From Gloeocapsa sp. PCC 7428 (lineage in GTDB: Bacteria; Cyanobacteriota; Cyanobacteriia; Cyanobacteriales; Chroococcidiopsidaceae), in NCBI RefSeq assembly GCF_000317555.1, contig NC_020051.1:1-64000 (forward strand): a stretch of DNA of 64,000 nucleotides, written 5' to 3'. The notes under the pieces are model-generated. The model was not told the DNA's origin. It was given only the letters and a program-made list of their open reading frames with translations, and made no database searches. Numbering within the stretch: the stretch's first letter is position 1; every line of letters starts with the position of its first letter. Positions 37,564 through 46,406 of this stretch are shown here, piece by piece. A program made the position numbers and the translations under genes.

Positions 37564-37640
37564 TCATGCCGATTTTCGCGCCAGACGCAAACCATTAATG
37601 ATCGCCAGTAATTCACTGACTACTGTACTGAGCGCAGGTT
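37564..37640 (-). pseudogene. C-terminal scrap of a P-type ATPase
   Basis: The minus strand reads ALSTVVSELLAIINGLRLAR and stops at 37564, like the final helix of heavy-metal P-type ATPases (compare [13 protein letters not shown] in CopA). No further ATPase sequence is seen upstream, where the csp gene lies. Confidence 0.4.
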
Positions 37641-37681
37641 TCTATCAATAATATCAGTACAATAGTCAGTCCGCATACTAT

Positions 37682-38038
37682 TTATGCTGCCATGGCAGTT
37701 GCCATTTTGCGGCAGGATTCAGCACAGCGACGACAAGATTCAGCACATTGCTTGCAGTGGTCGTGGTCGTGCTTCTCGCACTCTGCAGCGCAGCGATCGC
37801 AGGCTTCGGCGCAGATGCTGCACATCTGACCGTGAATATCTGAATTGCGAGCCATAAAACGAGCACAGAGGTCGCAAGTGTCAGCACAATCACGGCAGCG
37901 TTTGATACATGCAGCCATCATCTGCACCATATCGCTGTCTAAGCAAGCATTAGCACAGTTTTCGCACTCGCGTAAACAATCAAGACAAGCTTGAATGCAA
38001 GTTTCCAACAAAGAATCGTGAGATTGAGTTGTGGTCAT
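37682..38038 (-). CDS. Copper storage protein (Csp, DUF326), copy 3
   Basis: 118 residues with 21 cysteines, the most of the three copies, and CEKHDHDHC. Nearly collinear with copy 1 (27212-27565), with an extra Cys in MMAACIKRC and CAEACDRC. No signal peptide, so cytosolic. Upstream lie a 17-bp tandem repeat (38072-38105) and, further out, an oppositely oriented TTTCAT box. Confidence 0.88.
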   Translation of the reverse strand: MTTTQSHDSLLETCIQACLDCLRECENCANACLDSDMVQMMAACIKRCRDCADTCDLCARFMARNSDIHGQMCSICAEACDRCAAECEKHDHDHCKQCAESCRRCAESCRKMATAMAA

Positions 38039-38071
38039 TGTTTAACTCCTAAAGTGAGAAACATAATCTAA

Positions 38072-38105
38072 GGCGGTAGTATGCCTTTGGCGGTAGTATG
38101 CCTTT
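38072..38105. repeat. 17-bp perfect tandem repeat upstream of csp copy 3
   Basis: GGCGGTAGTATGCCTTT occurs twice in a row. It lies 34-67 bp before the csp start, in the position of its promoter or leader. Confidence 0.85.
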
Positions 38106-38189
38106 TCCAATTTCACGTTAGAAGTTAACGCGGGCGATCGCGTCTCTCTAATGGTATGCGAGCAATTTCTTGCTTTAGAAATATAAGAA

Positions 38190-38206
38190 TTTCATCTAAA
38201 TTTCAT
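38190..38206 (+). promoter_or_regulatory. Orphan RppA/CopR-type box
   Basis: TTTCAT-CTAAA-TTTCAT, both half-sites perfect, followed by TTATATG and a TATACA-like -10. The plus-strand direction leads only into decayed sequence (purT relic). It may belong to a lost gene or act on the divergent csp copy 3. Confidence 0.6.
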
Positions 38207-38399
38207 TCTTATATGCTTTATACACAATCTAACTGATACAAACTAAACTCGTGAGATACTCGTTGCAACTTCATTTTTCTACGAAGAACCTAAATGCAAT
38301 AGTAAGCAATGTTAGTAAAAGCAAGAAGAAAAGAAAATTTTAAATAATGAATATAAAATCTCCAAATAAAGATTGAAATAGCAAGAGCATGATTTAAAC

Positions 38400-39421
38400 T
38401 GAAAAATTACTTGAGTTTGAACAACACGGAATCACTGTTATACCAACGGCTAAAGCAACTAACTTTACAATGAATCGTAAGCACATGCGCGAACTAGCAC
38501 ATACTCAACTGGAATCCGGACTGCTAAATATGCTTATGCAGCGAGTTTAGAGGAAATAGTGACGGCTTCTCAAAATATTAGTTTTCCAAATGTAATTAAA
38601 CCAATTATGTCTTCATCAGGAAAAGGGCAATCTGTTGTTCATATTCTGATGAGGTGAAAACTGCTTGAAATTATGCTATTCATAATTCTAGAGGAGATAG
38701 TCAAAAAACTATCGTTGAAGAATTTATTCAATTTAAACTGAAATAACTCTCTTAACCATTAAGCAGTGGAATGCACCAACATTTTTTTATTCTGCAATTG
38801 GATCCATCAAGAAAATGGAAACTATCAGGAGTCTTGGTAATCCGCTAACATTTCAAATAAATTATTAATAGAAGCACAAGCGATCATTCAAAAAGTTACT
38901 GATGTTTTGAGTGGTGCAGGATTTTTTTGGAGTAGAGTTTTTTGTTACTAAAAATGAATTTATATTTTCAAAACTTTCACATCTACCTCACGATATAGGT
39001 ATGGTGATATTGATTTCACAAAATCTGAATGAATTTGAATTACACCTGTAGGCTGTTTTAGGATTACCCATACCGCAAATTGAGTTATTCGCACCTTCAG
39101 CCAGTGCAGTTATTTTAGCTCATAAATAGGCTGACGAGTCCCCTATATTAGTGCAACGGAGGCTTTAGCAGAAAAAGACAAAAAGACATCAAATTGCGAT
39201 TATTTGGCAAGCCAGATACACGTCCTGGACGACAAATGGGAGTAGCTTTAGCTAAGGGTAACAATGTAGAGGAGGCAAGAGAAAAAGCACTACACAAGCT
39301 GCTAGCAAAATCAAAGTTGTTTAAAAATATGTTTCCCGCATTTCTACCATCTCAAGTACAGTTACTTAAGGAAAATGCAGCAATTGCTTTAGCTAAAAGT
39401 ATTCAACGTAAGTTGATTTGA
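38400..39421 (+). pseudogene. purT: Decayed purT (formate-dependent GAR transformylase)
   Basis: Recognisable PurT segments occur in several frames: [37 protein letters not shown], and a C-terminal 75-codon frame 39194-39421 (LRLFGKPDTRPGRQMGVALA). The first 80 or so residues are missing, and there are many stops. An enzyme of purine synthesis in life, dead here; a chromosomal-type gene relic beside lnt. Confidence 0.8.
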
Positions 39422-39434
39422 ACTCCGCTAAGCA

Positions 39435-40161
39435 AATAGGCGATCACTACAGCTTATGTGTGTCAAGGTACAGGTAAACTAATTTTACTATTGCATGGAT
39501 TTGACAGTTCAGTTCTAGAATTTCGCTATTTTCTACTATTACTAGCCAAATTTGGTCAAACATGGGCGGTTGATTGACTCAGATTTGGTTTTACTGAAAG
39601 AATAACAGAAATTATCTATAGTCCGGACTCAATTAAAGCCCATCATTATAGCTTTTGGAAGCTGATCAATCAGCCATTAATTGGTTGGTACTTCGATGGA
39701 GGTGCAACGGCAATCGATTTTGCGTTGAATTATCCGCAAGCGGTAGAGAAGTTAGTTTTGATTAATAGTGTAGGCTTTAGTGGTGATTTTCCACTTGGTA
39801 AGTTTTTCTTTCCGCCTTTTCATTATGTAGCAGTAGAGTATTGGCAACGTAGTGGAGTTATCTTAGTAAATTAGATTCTGTAGAAGCGATAAGTTGTGCT
39901 TTACTGCACTTAGATATGCCTAATTGGTATGAGGCAATGCTCGATTTTATGAAAAGTAACAGCTATAATAATTTAGCAGATAAGACTCATAAAATTACTC
40001 AACCAACGTTCATTTTGTGGGGTGATCGCAACGATACTTTGGGTATAAATGATACAACGAAGTTTCATTAGGCAATCGCAGATTCTCAACTTGTTTGGTT
40101 GAAAAATTGCGGTCATGTTCCACAAATAAAACAACCAAAAGTTTTAGTTAGTTATATTTAA
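39435..40161 (+). pseudogene. Decayed alpha/beta hydrolase
   Basis: Interrupted frames read the hydrolase pattern: LILLLHGFDSSVLEFRYF (oxyanion strand), a degenerate nucleophile elbow (GWYFDGGATAIDFALNYP, with the expected GxSxGG lost), FILWGDRNDT (acid) and KNCGHVPQIKQP (catalytic His). It has at least four stops. Same strand as, and adjacent to, the purT relic. Confidence 0.75.
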
Positions 40162-40309
40162 AAGTTTTTAAACTAAGAATAACTATAAAGGCACACAGTA
40201 CACAAAGAGTTTATATTAAATCTGGTCAATCGCTCGTAATATAAAGTAGCTAATAACTCAGCAACACAATTCCCAGTTACCAATTATCGATTCCCTGCAA
40301 TGTACCTAT

Positions 40310-41881
40310 TTATTTAGCCAGACTTGATATTGATTTAGAGATTACGGCTAATCCTAGTAGTAAGGGTGTGAGCCAATCCCCCCAACGGACGTATAAAGTT
40401 TGCGTAATACGTCGGTAGACTGTTTCTGCGTGTAACTCGTAAGTGTTTAAGCCGGATATCCACAATGTTCTACCGTGCGGATCGATAATACCTGAGTAAC
40501 CTGTGTTTGTTGCGCGTACTGCCCAACGATCTGTTTCTATTGCTCGCATGGTATCTTGAGCATGGTGTTGTGCTGGCATTGAAGGGCTGTAATGTGCGTT
40601 ATTCGCAGCGCTGAGGATAAATTGTCCACCTGCTGCAGCTTGATAACGTAACTGTTCAGGAAACGCGGAACTGTAACAAATTGCAGTGATCGCACGTCCA
40701 AAAGGTGTGTCAAATACTTGATCTGGCAAACCTGGTACTAGCTTGGCTTCTAATGGAGATAATCGTTGAATTAATCCTCCTAAAACTTGCTCAAACGGAA
40801 TATATTCACCAATTGGTACTAATTTAACTTTGTCGTAGCGACTGAATTCGCCCTTTTCAGTAAGAGTAAATATGCTGTTGGTGTAACTTTGTCCTTGTTC
40901 GCCAAATGTACCAATCCAAGCGGTGACACCTTTTTCTTGTACAGCAGAGTAGAAAGAGGTACGCAGCACCTCACTCCACATAAAAGGTAAAGCCCCTTCG
41001 GGTGTCAGAACTGCCTCAACTCCTCGCTCGACTAATGTAATATATCCTTCAGTGTAATCGGCGAGCGCCCGTCGCAATCCTTCAGGATAAAGTTTGATTG
41101 TATTGGGAATATTACCTTGAATAATTCCTACTCTTAAAGCAGTCTCTGGTGGTTGTATTAATGGGCGACTATATAAACTAAACCCAATAAGATGTAATAT
41201 AACAAAAAGTATGCAGCTTCTGGCAAAGACCTTTATTGCAGCCCTCTGATCCTTGACCACTGACCCCTCATATTTCATCCATGCTTCAGCTAGTAAGCCA
41301 TTAACTGCAACAATTGCGGCTGTGACTGTGAGAGAACCGGAAATTTGTCCTAGATGGAGAATAACTAAGTTATGAGGACTCTGAGTGTAGGAAAGTGAAG
41401 TCCAATATAAAGGACCTAAACTCCATAAACTTTCTAAACCACACCACAATGCAACGCCAACAAGAGTGCGGCTGAAAGTTCCTACACTTTGACTCAGAAC
41501 AGTCATACAAACTGCCCAAATTGTTACTAAGACTGCACCCCAAAGTGTAATAGCAGCCCAGCAAAATAGTGCGATCGCAATACTCGCAAGCCACGGTACT
41601 CCCATCCACATCATAGGGTGAACACCAGTAATCCAAGACAAAGCAACACCGTGATAGCCAATTCCCCACAGTGTAGCTGAGAGTAATTTAGTTTTTCGTT
41701 GTGCGGGAGATGCTACTAATACCCATAAAGGTACTAATGCGATCCATGCTAAAAACCATGCTTCAACAGGGGCAACAGTTAGCCCCATTAGCATACCGCT
41801 AGCTAAAGCAAGAAAACCAGAGGCAAGCATTGCCCACCTCTGATGATACTGTTTACCCAATCTCGTTTTCACAATTGGCAT
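40310..41881 (-). CDS. lnt: Apolipoprotein N-acyltransferase
   Basis: Adds the third acyl chain to lipoproteins at the inner membrane. 523 residues: about six to eight N-terminal membrane helices (residues 10-215), then a nitrilase-type domain. The catalytic triad is visible: Glu in TPEGALPF, Lys in YDKVKLVPIGEYIPF, and Cys in ITAICYSSAFPE. A final membrane helix is near the C-terminus. Intact, unlike the two decayed genes beside it. It could modify the several lipoproteins of this island (CopM, CusBA lipoprotein), but it is probably a general housekeeping gene. Confidence 0.93.
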   Translation of the reverse strand: MPIVKTRLGKQYHQRWAMLASGFLALASGMLMGLTVAPVEAWFLAWIALVPLWVLVASPAQRKTKLLSATLWGIGYHGVALSWITGVHPMMWMGVPWLASIAIALFCWAAITLWGAVLVTIWAVCMTVLSQSVGTFSRTLVGVALWCGLESLWSLGPLYWTSLSYTQSPHNLVILHLGQISGSLTVTAAIVAVNGLLAEAWMKYEGSVVKDQRAAIKVFARSCILFVILHLIGFSLYSRPLIQPPETALRVGIIQGNIPNTIKLYPEGLRRALADYTEGYITLVERGVEAVLTPEGALPFMWSEVLRTSFYSAVQEKGVTAWIGTFGEQGQSYTNSIFTLTEKGEFSRYDKVKLVPIGEYIPFEQVLGGLIQRLSPLEAKLVPGLPDQVFDTPFGRAITAICYSSAFPEQLRYQAAAGGQFILSAANNAHYSPSMPAQHHAQDTMRAIETDRWAVRATNTGYSGIIDPHGRTLWISGLNTYELHAETVYRRITQTLYVRWGDWLTPLLLGLAVISKSISSLAK

Positions 41882-42223
41882 TCTGCTGGAATGAGATTTT
41901 ACGAAGTAAATACTGTTACTTACTGTTATTATTAAGTGTTCTAATAAACTGGCTAAACAAAAAAACTAACGCAAGTTAAAAATGAATTACTTACCTATTA
42001 ATTGCTAGTTACAGCAGTTGCAGTCTTAAGGTTTGCTATAGTACCACTATTTGAGTATATTGCTTTAGCACTTGTACTTGAAGTCATAGTCAAGGAATAA
42101 CTAAAGTATCACTAGAGTAAAATATTAATCGAAGTGGTGGAATAGCACTTGTCTAATTCTGGGGTGTAAAATTCTACCCGTAAACGGTTGATGACCCACA
42201 CTCAATCCTAGTTCTTATGTTTT
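41882..42223. other. No gene seen
   Basis: AT-rich intergenic sequence between lnt and a small ORF. No TTTCAT box or MerR-type site found. Confidence 0.5.
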
Positions 42224-42376
42224 CTACATCTCAATAGATGAGCGATTAACAGAAGTATCAGCGGATGCAACGGAAATATATTGGGGCAAAAAGCGCTGCC
42301 ACTCATAGGCGAAGTCTTTCCAAGGATAGGGACGGTTAGACTCCATTGAAATAGTGTTTAACTCTTCAAAGTGCAT
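42224..42376 (-). CDS. Possible 50-residue conserved-looking protein
   Basis: ATG 42376 to TAG 42224. The composition looks coding (MESNRPYPWKDFAYEWQRF is followed by LPQYISVAS). No recognised family and only a weak ribosome-binding site. It could be a genuine small protein or the end of a lost gene. Confidence 0.4.
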   Translation of the reverse strand: MHFEELNTISMESNRPYPWKDFAYEWQRFLPQYISVASADTSVNRSSIEM

Positions 42377-42430
42377 ACATCACTAGCCCGACAGCGTTTT
42401 TGCAACATAACTCCAGGCTAAAAGATACAA

Positions 42431-43078
42431 TTATCGGCGAGGTGCTCCTGGATCGAGTAATCCAGGTTCAGGATCAACAGATGCCGAACCAGCAGCAGCA
42501 GCACCATTGTATTCAACACCATAAACATTCAGAAGCATATTTTGTAGCTGATTAATCTCACTTACTTGTGCAGTAACAACATCTGCGGCAAGATCTACAA
42601 ATTGGTGATGGTAAGCACGGTCAATAATTTCTCCTGCAAACTCGATAGCACCCCAATGATGTGACGCTAATGTCTTCATAAAGACAATTTCAAATTGCCT
42701 GCCATTTAATGATGCAAGTTCGTTGACTACGTTCGTAGCAAATTTATTAGCTGTCGGCGCATAGCTAACGCCATACCAATTAAAAAGCCACGATCGCATA
42801 GTTTGTATCTCTTGTTGCTGAGTTGAAATTACCTGTTCGCAGAGAGACTTTAGTTGCGGACGACTGACTTTCTGTACGCAAACTTGTGCCATTTGGACTG
42901 CAAAATTATGACCGTCAATTAAATCTCGTAGAAGACGAATCTCTAATATTGTTAGCCTATTTCTTGGTGCAGGCGCGTCTGATTTAACAGGCATTCTTGT
43001 AGTAACAAGTGTACCAATTATTAGTGTTAAAGCTAGAGCTAGCTGAGAGGTAATTTTTACAGTCCAACGCTTGTGCAT
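42431..43078 (-). CDS. DUF305-like exported protein
   Basis: 215 residues from ATG 43078: hydrophobic signal (LALALTLIIGTLV), then two degenerate DUF305 units, LIDGHNFAVQMAQ and MKTLASHHWGAIEFA, each followed by a QxxEIxxMxxWLxxWYGV-type helix. The canonical MIPHH of unit 1 is reduced to DGHN. It ends in a Pro/Gly/Arg tail. An upstream in-frame ATG at 43108 is less likely. Probably a periplasmic metal-binding protein like CopM; inference from fold and context. Confidence 0.72.
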   Translation of the reverse strand: MHKRWTVKITSQLALALTLIIGTLVTTRMPVKSDAPAPRNRLTILEIRLLRDLIDGHNFAVQMAQVCVQKVSRPQLKSLCEQVISTQQQEIQTMRSWLFNWYGVSYAPTANKFATNVVNELASLNGRQFEIVFMKTLASHHWGAIEFAGEIIDRAYHHQFVDLAADVVTAQVSEINQLQNMLLNVYGVEYNGAAAAGSASVDPEPGLLDPGAPRR

Positions 43079-43108
43079 ATTTTTTGTCTTATTGATTTTA
43101 GTATGCAT

Positions 43109-43494
43109 TGAGAAAATAAAACTTATTGATTAAGAGAAAGTTCAATAAGCTTTTACTGGTATGTAAAGATAAGTATTGATTGCTTAATCAATATCAATCT
43201 CTGCATACATTGACTAAACTTCAAGACCTGCTATTGATAGTATATTTAAATCTCTAAAGACAAACTCAGATTAAAGTCTTGACAAGAGTAATACATCTTT
43301 CAAATGGAGTAAAAGTGATTTATTACTAATTAGGTAAAAGGATTTCATTCTAATTTCATCTTTATATGCAGAGAAGAGCTACATTTCTCTGCATACAATC
43401 AATATCTTGGTGTATAAGTTCTGTTGGTGTTAGCTTGAGCTTTGGCTCAATCTGGGTAAAATAAGCCAGTAAGGCAAGGCGATCGCCAGAAAAA
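43109..43494. other. Intergenic region with an orphan box and a hairpin
   Basis: No gene. It holds the TTTCAT box 43343-43359 and an 8-bp-stem hairpin GCAGAGAA…TTCTCTGC at 43368-43392. Confidence 0.5.
43343..43359 (+). promoter_or_regulatory. Orphan RppA/CopR-type box
   Basis: TTTCAT-TCTAA-TTTCAT, perfect half-sites. It points away from the DUF305 gene (42431-43078) and into the 3' end of the multicopper oxidase, so it would produce antisense or a small RNA. Confidence 0.6.
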
Positions 43495-45018
43495 TCAACT
43501 ACGAATCTCTAAATTCCCCATCATTCCCAAGTCTTCGTGGTCGAGAATATGGCAGTGGTACACAGTTTTACCTGCAAAATCGCGGAAAGGAATGCGAATT
43601 CGGACAGTTTCACCGCCCTGCACTAGAACTGTATCTTTCCAAGCTTGATAAGGCTCAGGTTGACCATTGCGAGAAATGACTTGAAATGGATTGATATGGA
43701 GATGAAAAGGGTGATCCATGCGGTCTGGGTCAACATTTACTAATTCCCATTCCTCAGTTGTGCCCAATTGCACTTCAGTATCAATTCGCTTAGGATCGTA
43801 AGCTTTACCATTGAAGAGAAATGTCATACCTCTACCCATTCCCATTGCCATTGAGAGTTCAATTCGACGGGTGAGTACAGGCTTTGGTAAAGAATCAACA
43901 CTAATTAACTTTTGCGGTAGTGGCACAGAAGTAACGGAATCGTGATAGGTAAGAGTTGCTAAAGGTTGTGGAGCTTGGGATTGAGTTCCCATATCATGAC
44001 GCATTCCACGCCCCATCATCTCACTCATACCTTGCCCCATCATGCTCATACCGCCTCGGTTATAAGGCAAATTAAGCAAGCGGTATTGTCCTGGTTGGCG
44101 TTGGCGAAGCCTTTCCGAAGGAGAATCGCCTTTGACGAGTACTTCCGCCCGTTCTCCAGGAGATAACAGTAAATCGGCGACTTCGACTGGCTCGCTTAGA
44201 GCACCGCCATCTGTGGCGATTAAATAGAGAGGATGATTTTCAAGTGCTAATCGATAAAAGCGGGATGGGGAAGCATTAAGGAGGCGCAAGCGTAGCAATC
44301 CACCAGAAGCAATTTTTAGACTAGGATTGACTTGCCCGTTTACCGTCACGAGTTGTCCCTCACGTCCCATCATCATTGCCATAGGATTCGGGGTAATGAT
44401 GCGACCATTGGTGTCAAGGTCAAAATCCTGCAAAACAAGGAACTCTTCTTGTGCTGCTTGTATTTCTGGAATCTCATCTAGTTCCCCGCGTACAATAAAA
44501 AGACCTGCAAGTCCGCCGAACACTTGCTCTGCCACTGAGCCGTGGAGGTGGGGATGATACCAGAAAGTACCTGCCGGATGGTCACGAGGCAGGAAAAATT
44601 CATAAGTCAGGCGCTCTTGTGATGGAATATTGAGGAAAACGTTGTCAGCATTCCCCTGCGGTGTAACGTGCAATCCATGGTAGTGCAAGTTTGTAGGTTG
44701 CGAAAGTTTGTTGGTAAGGTGAATGCGGATAGTATCTCCTGGCTTGACCTCCAGTCGCGGACCTGGAACTTGTCCGTTGTAGCTTAAAAGATAAGCTTGT
44801 CGATTACCTAATTGAACCGGACGATAACTCGCGTCCAGATCGAGTTCAAGCAAACCATCCTTACTTTTGTGCAGTTGTGGGAGCGCGTTCGCGTAACGTT
44901 CCGTAGAAATCGCCGATTGCAGCGGATTTTGATTTCGTTGATTTACCCAACGACTAACAAGAATTGCTCCTACAGTGGCAGCACTGAGCGTAAAAAATTG
45001 ACGACGATGAATTTTCAT
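43495..45018 (-). CDS. Multicopper oxidase (CueO/CopA-like laccase)
   Basis: Oxidises Cu+ (and possibly organics) in the periplasm. 507 residues with a Tat-type signal (HRRQFFTLSAATVGAILVS) and the four copper-binding clusters: LHYHGLH (about 112-117), YHPHLHG, HPFHLHINPF and HCHILDHEDLGM. A Met-rich loop (SMMGQGMSEMMGRGMRHDMG, about 325-345) is typical of cuprous oxidases. ATG 45018 is preceded by AGGAG. A MerR-type promoter lies 64 bp upstream. Confidence 0.95.
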   Translation of the reverse strand: MKIHRRQFFTLSAATVGAILVSRWVNQRNQNPLQSAISTERYANALPQLHKSKDGLLELDLDASYRPVQLGNRQAYLLSYNGQVPGPRLEVKPGDTIRIHLTNKLSQPTNLHYHGLHVTPQGNADNVFLNIPSQERLTYEFFLPRDHPAGTFWYHPHLHGSVAEQVFGGLAGLFIVRGELDEIPEIQAAQEEFLVLQDFDLDTNGRIITPNPMAMMMGREGQLVTVNGQVNPSLKIASGGLLRLRLLNASPSRFYRLALENHPLYLIATDGGALSEPVEVADLLLSPGERAEVLVKGDSPSERLRQRQPGQYRLLNLPYNRGGMSMMGQGMSEMMGRGMRHDMGTQSQAPQPLATLTYHDSVTSVPLPQKLISVDSLPKPVLTRRIELSMAMGMGRGMTFLFNGKAYDPKRIDTEVQLGTTEEWELVNVDPDRMDHPFHLHINPFQVISRNGQPEPYQAWKDTVLVQGGETVRIRIPFRDFAGKTVYHCHILDHEDLGMMGNLEIRS

Positions 45019-45081
45019 ATGTGACTCCTGTTTATAGCCAACTTTGTAGCGGTTTTGAGTAATTAGGCTATCTCAGTCAAT

Positions 45082-45113
45082 ATTTTAAAGACTCTATTTA
45101 GCTGGAGAGTCAA
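45082..45113 (-). promoter_or_regulatory. MerR-type promoter of the multicopper oxidase
   Basis: TTGACT, 20-bp spacer (CTCCAGCTAAATAGAGTCTT), then a good -10 TAAAAT. The dyad is less perfect than in the copZ promoter. Confidence 0.7.
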
Positions 45114-45255
45114 GAAGTAAGTAAAAATACGGTATTGACATTATATATTTGACTTCTAGCTATTCTACTTGAAGTAACAAATCAAGTGTGGCAGAAATTG
45201 TTGATACGCCTTCGTAATGAAAAATCAGTACTTTTGAGTTCTCTAAATCTCAAAA

Positions 45256-45272
45256 TTTCATCTTGATTTCAT
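45256..45272 (+). promoter_or_regulatory. RppA/CopR-type box before copM
   Basis: TTTCAT-CTTGA-TTTCAT, perfect half-sites, followed by AAATGACAAG. It lies 72 bp upstream of a MerR-type promoter for the same gene. Confidence 0.75.
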
Positions 45273-45343
45273 TTTTAAATGACAAGCTGGGATTGTGTGC
45301 TGTTGAAAATTCTAGAAAAGTTAGCCAGTATACATGGAGACAT

Positions 45344-45375
45344 TTGAATCTCCAGTTGACTGGAGAGATCATAAT
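45344..45375 (+). promoter_or_regulatory. MerR-type promoter of copM
   Basis: TTGAAT, 20-bp spacer with the dyad CTCCAGTTGACTGGAGAG, then CATAAT. It overlaps the beginning of the longest open frame (45334), which excludes that start and supports ATG 45412. Confidence 0.78.
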
Positions 45376-45411
45376 GAAAAAGCCTCCCCTCTAAGTAGCA
45401 ATGATATAGGT

Positions 45412-46158
45412 ATGAAGTTTACACAAAGTATTTCTTTGAAAACAGGGTTATTAGCATTGACCTTCGCAGCGATCGCCTCCACAGGCGGATTACTTGCATC
45501 TTGTGCAAACACGACTCAAAGCCAAGTCCCTAATACATCTGCAACTGACGCAGGTTCAACTACTTCTCAGAACCAACCATCGCCAAACACCATGACGGAT
45601 ACAGGTGGTATGCAGGGCATGGATCACAGTAGCATGAACCATAACATGGCTATGGACTTAGGTCCTGCTGATGCCAATTATGACTTGCGGTTTATTGACG
45701 CAATGCGACTACATCATCGCGGCGCGATCGCCATGGCTCAAGAAGCTCAACAAAAATCGCAACGCCCAGAAATTAGAAAACTAGCAGAAAATATTATTCA
45801 AGCTCAAAGTAGAGAGGAAAATGAGCTGTTGCGGCAGTGGCGACAAGACTGGTATCCCAATGCTCCTCAAGAATTTGTAGCTTACGGTAGTGAGAGCAAA
45901 CCACTGGTACCGATGTCGGAACAACAACAGCAAAGCATGACGATGCTTGAAGACTTAGGACCTGCTGATGCTGAGTTTGACTTGCGGTTTATGAATGCAA
46001 TGATTGCCCACCATGAGGGTGCTTTGATGATGGCACAAGATGCTTTAGCAAAATCCCAGCATCCGGAAATTAAGAAATTGGCTCAAGAAATTATTGATTC
46101 GCAGCAAGCGGAGATTGCTCAAATGAAGCAGTGGCAACAAGCTTGGTACAAACAGTAA
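45412..46158 (+). CDS. copM: CopM-like periplasmic copper-binding lipoprotein (two DUF305 units)
   Basis: 248 residues: lipobox LLASC (Cys31), a Met/His-rich linker (GMQGMDHSSMNHNMAMD), then two DUF305 repeats, FDLRF-type, with RLHHRGAIAMA and MIAHHEGALMMA. In Synechocystis, CopM is a DUF305 protein encoded with copRS that binds Cu and reduces its uptake; the same role is inferred. ATG 45412 is chosen because the MerR-type promoter lies inside the longer frame and the signal peptide starts there. It is the intact homologue of the frameshifted gene at 31841. Both regulatory motifs of the window precede it. Confidence 0.9.
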   Translation: MKFTQSISLKTGLLALTFAAIASTGGLLASCANTTQSQVPNTSATDAGSTTSQNQPSPNTMTDTGGMQGMDHSSMNHNMAMDLGPADANYDLRFIDAMRLHHRGAIAMAQEAQQKSQRPEIRKLAENIIQAQSREENELLRQWRQDWYPNAPQEFVAYGSESKPLVPMSEQQQQSMTMLEDLGPADAEFDLRFMNAMIAHHEGALMMAQDALAKSQHPEIKKLAQEIIDSQQAEIAQMKQWQQAWYKQ

Positions 46159-46227
46159 GTATCGCACCTAACTTAAAAGTTGTAGAAATTATGGCGAGAA
46201 TTGTTTTACACTCGCCATAGTCAAAAA

Positions 46228-46244
46228 TTTCATTCTATTTTCAT
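46228..46244 (+). promoter_or_regulatory. RppA/CopR-type box before the cusBA-like operon
   Basis: TTTCAT-TCTAT-TTTCAT, then GATGAGAAAG and a -10-like TAGAAT at 46260, 15 bases after the box. It precedes the adaptor gene by 162 bp. Confidence 0.75.
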
Positions 46245-46406
46245 TTTTAGATGAGAAAGTAGAATTTAAGGCAACGATCTGTTTGGTCAGAAAAGCTAAC
46301 CTTGATTTTGCCATGCCAGCAACTTTAAACAGATGCGAGTGCATCAAGCACATTGTTAAACTCCAGCCTTAGCATTTCCTGTTGTACTTAAGGATATTTG
46401 TCATCA

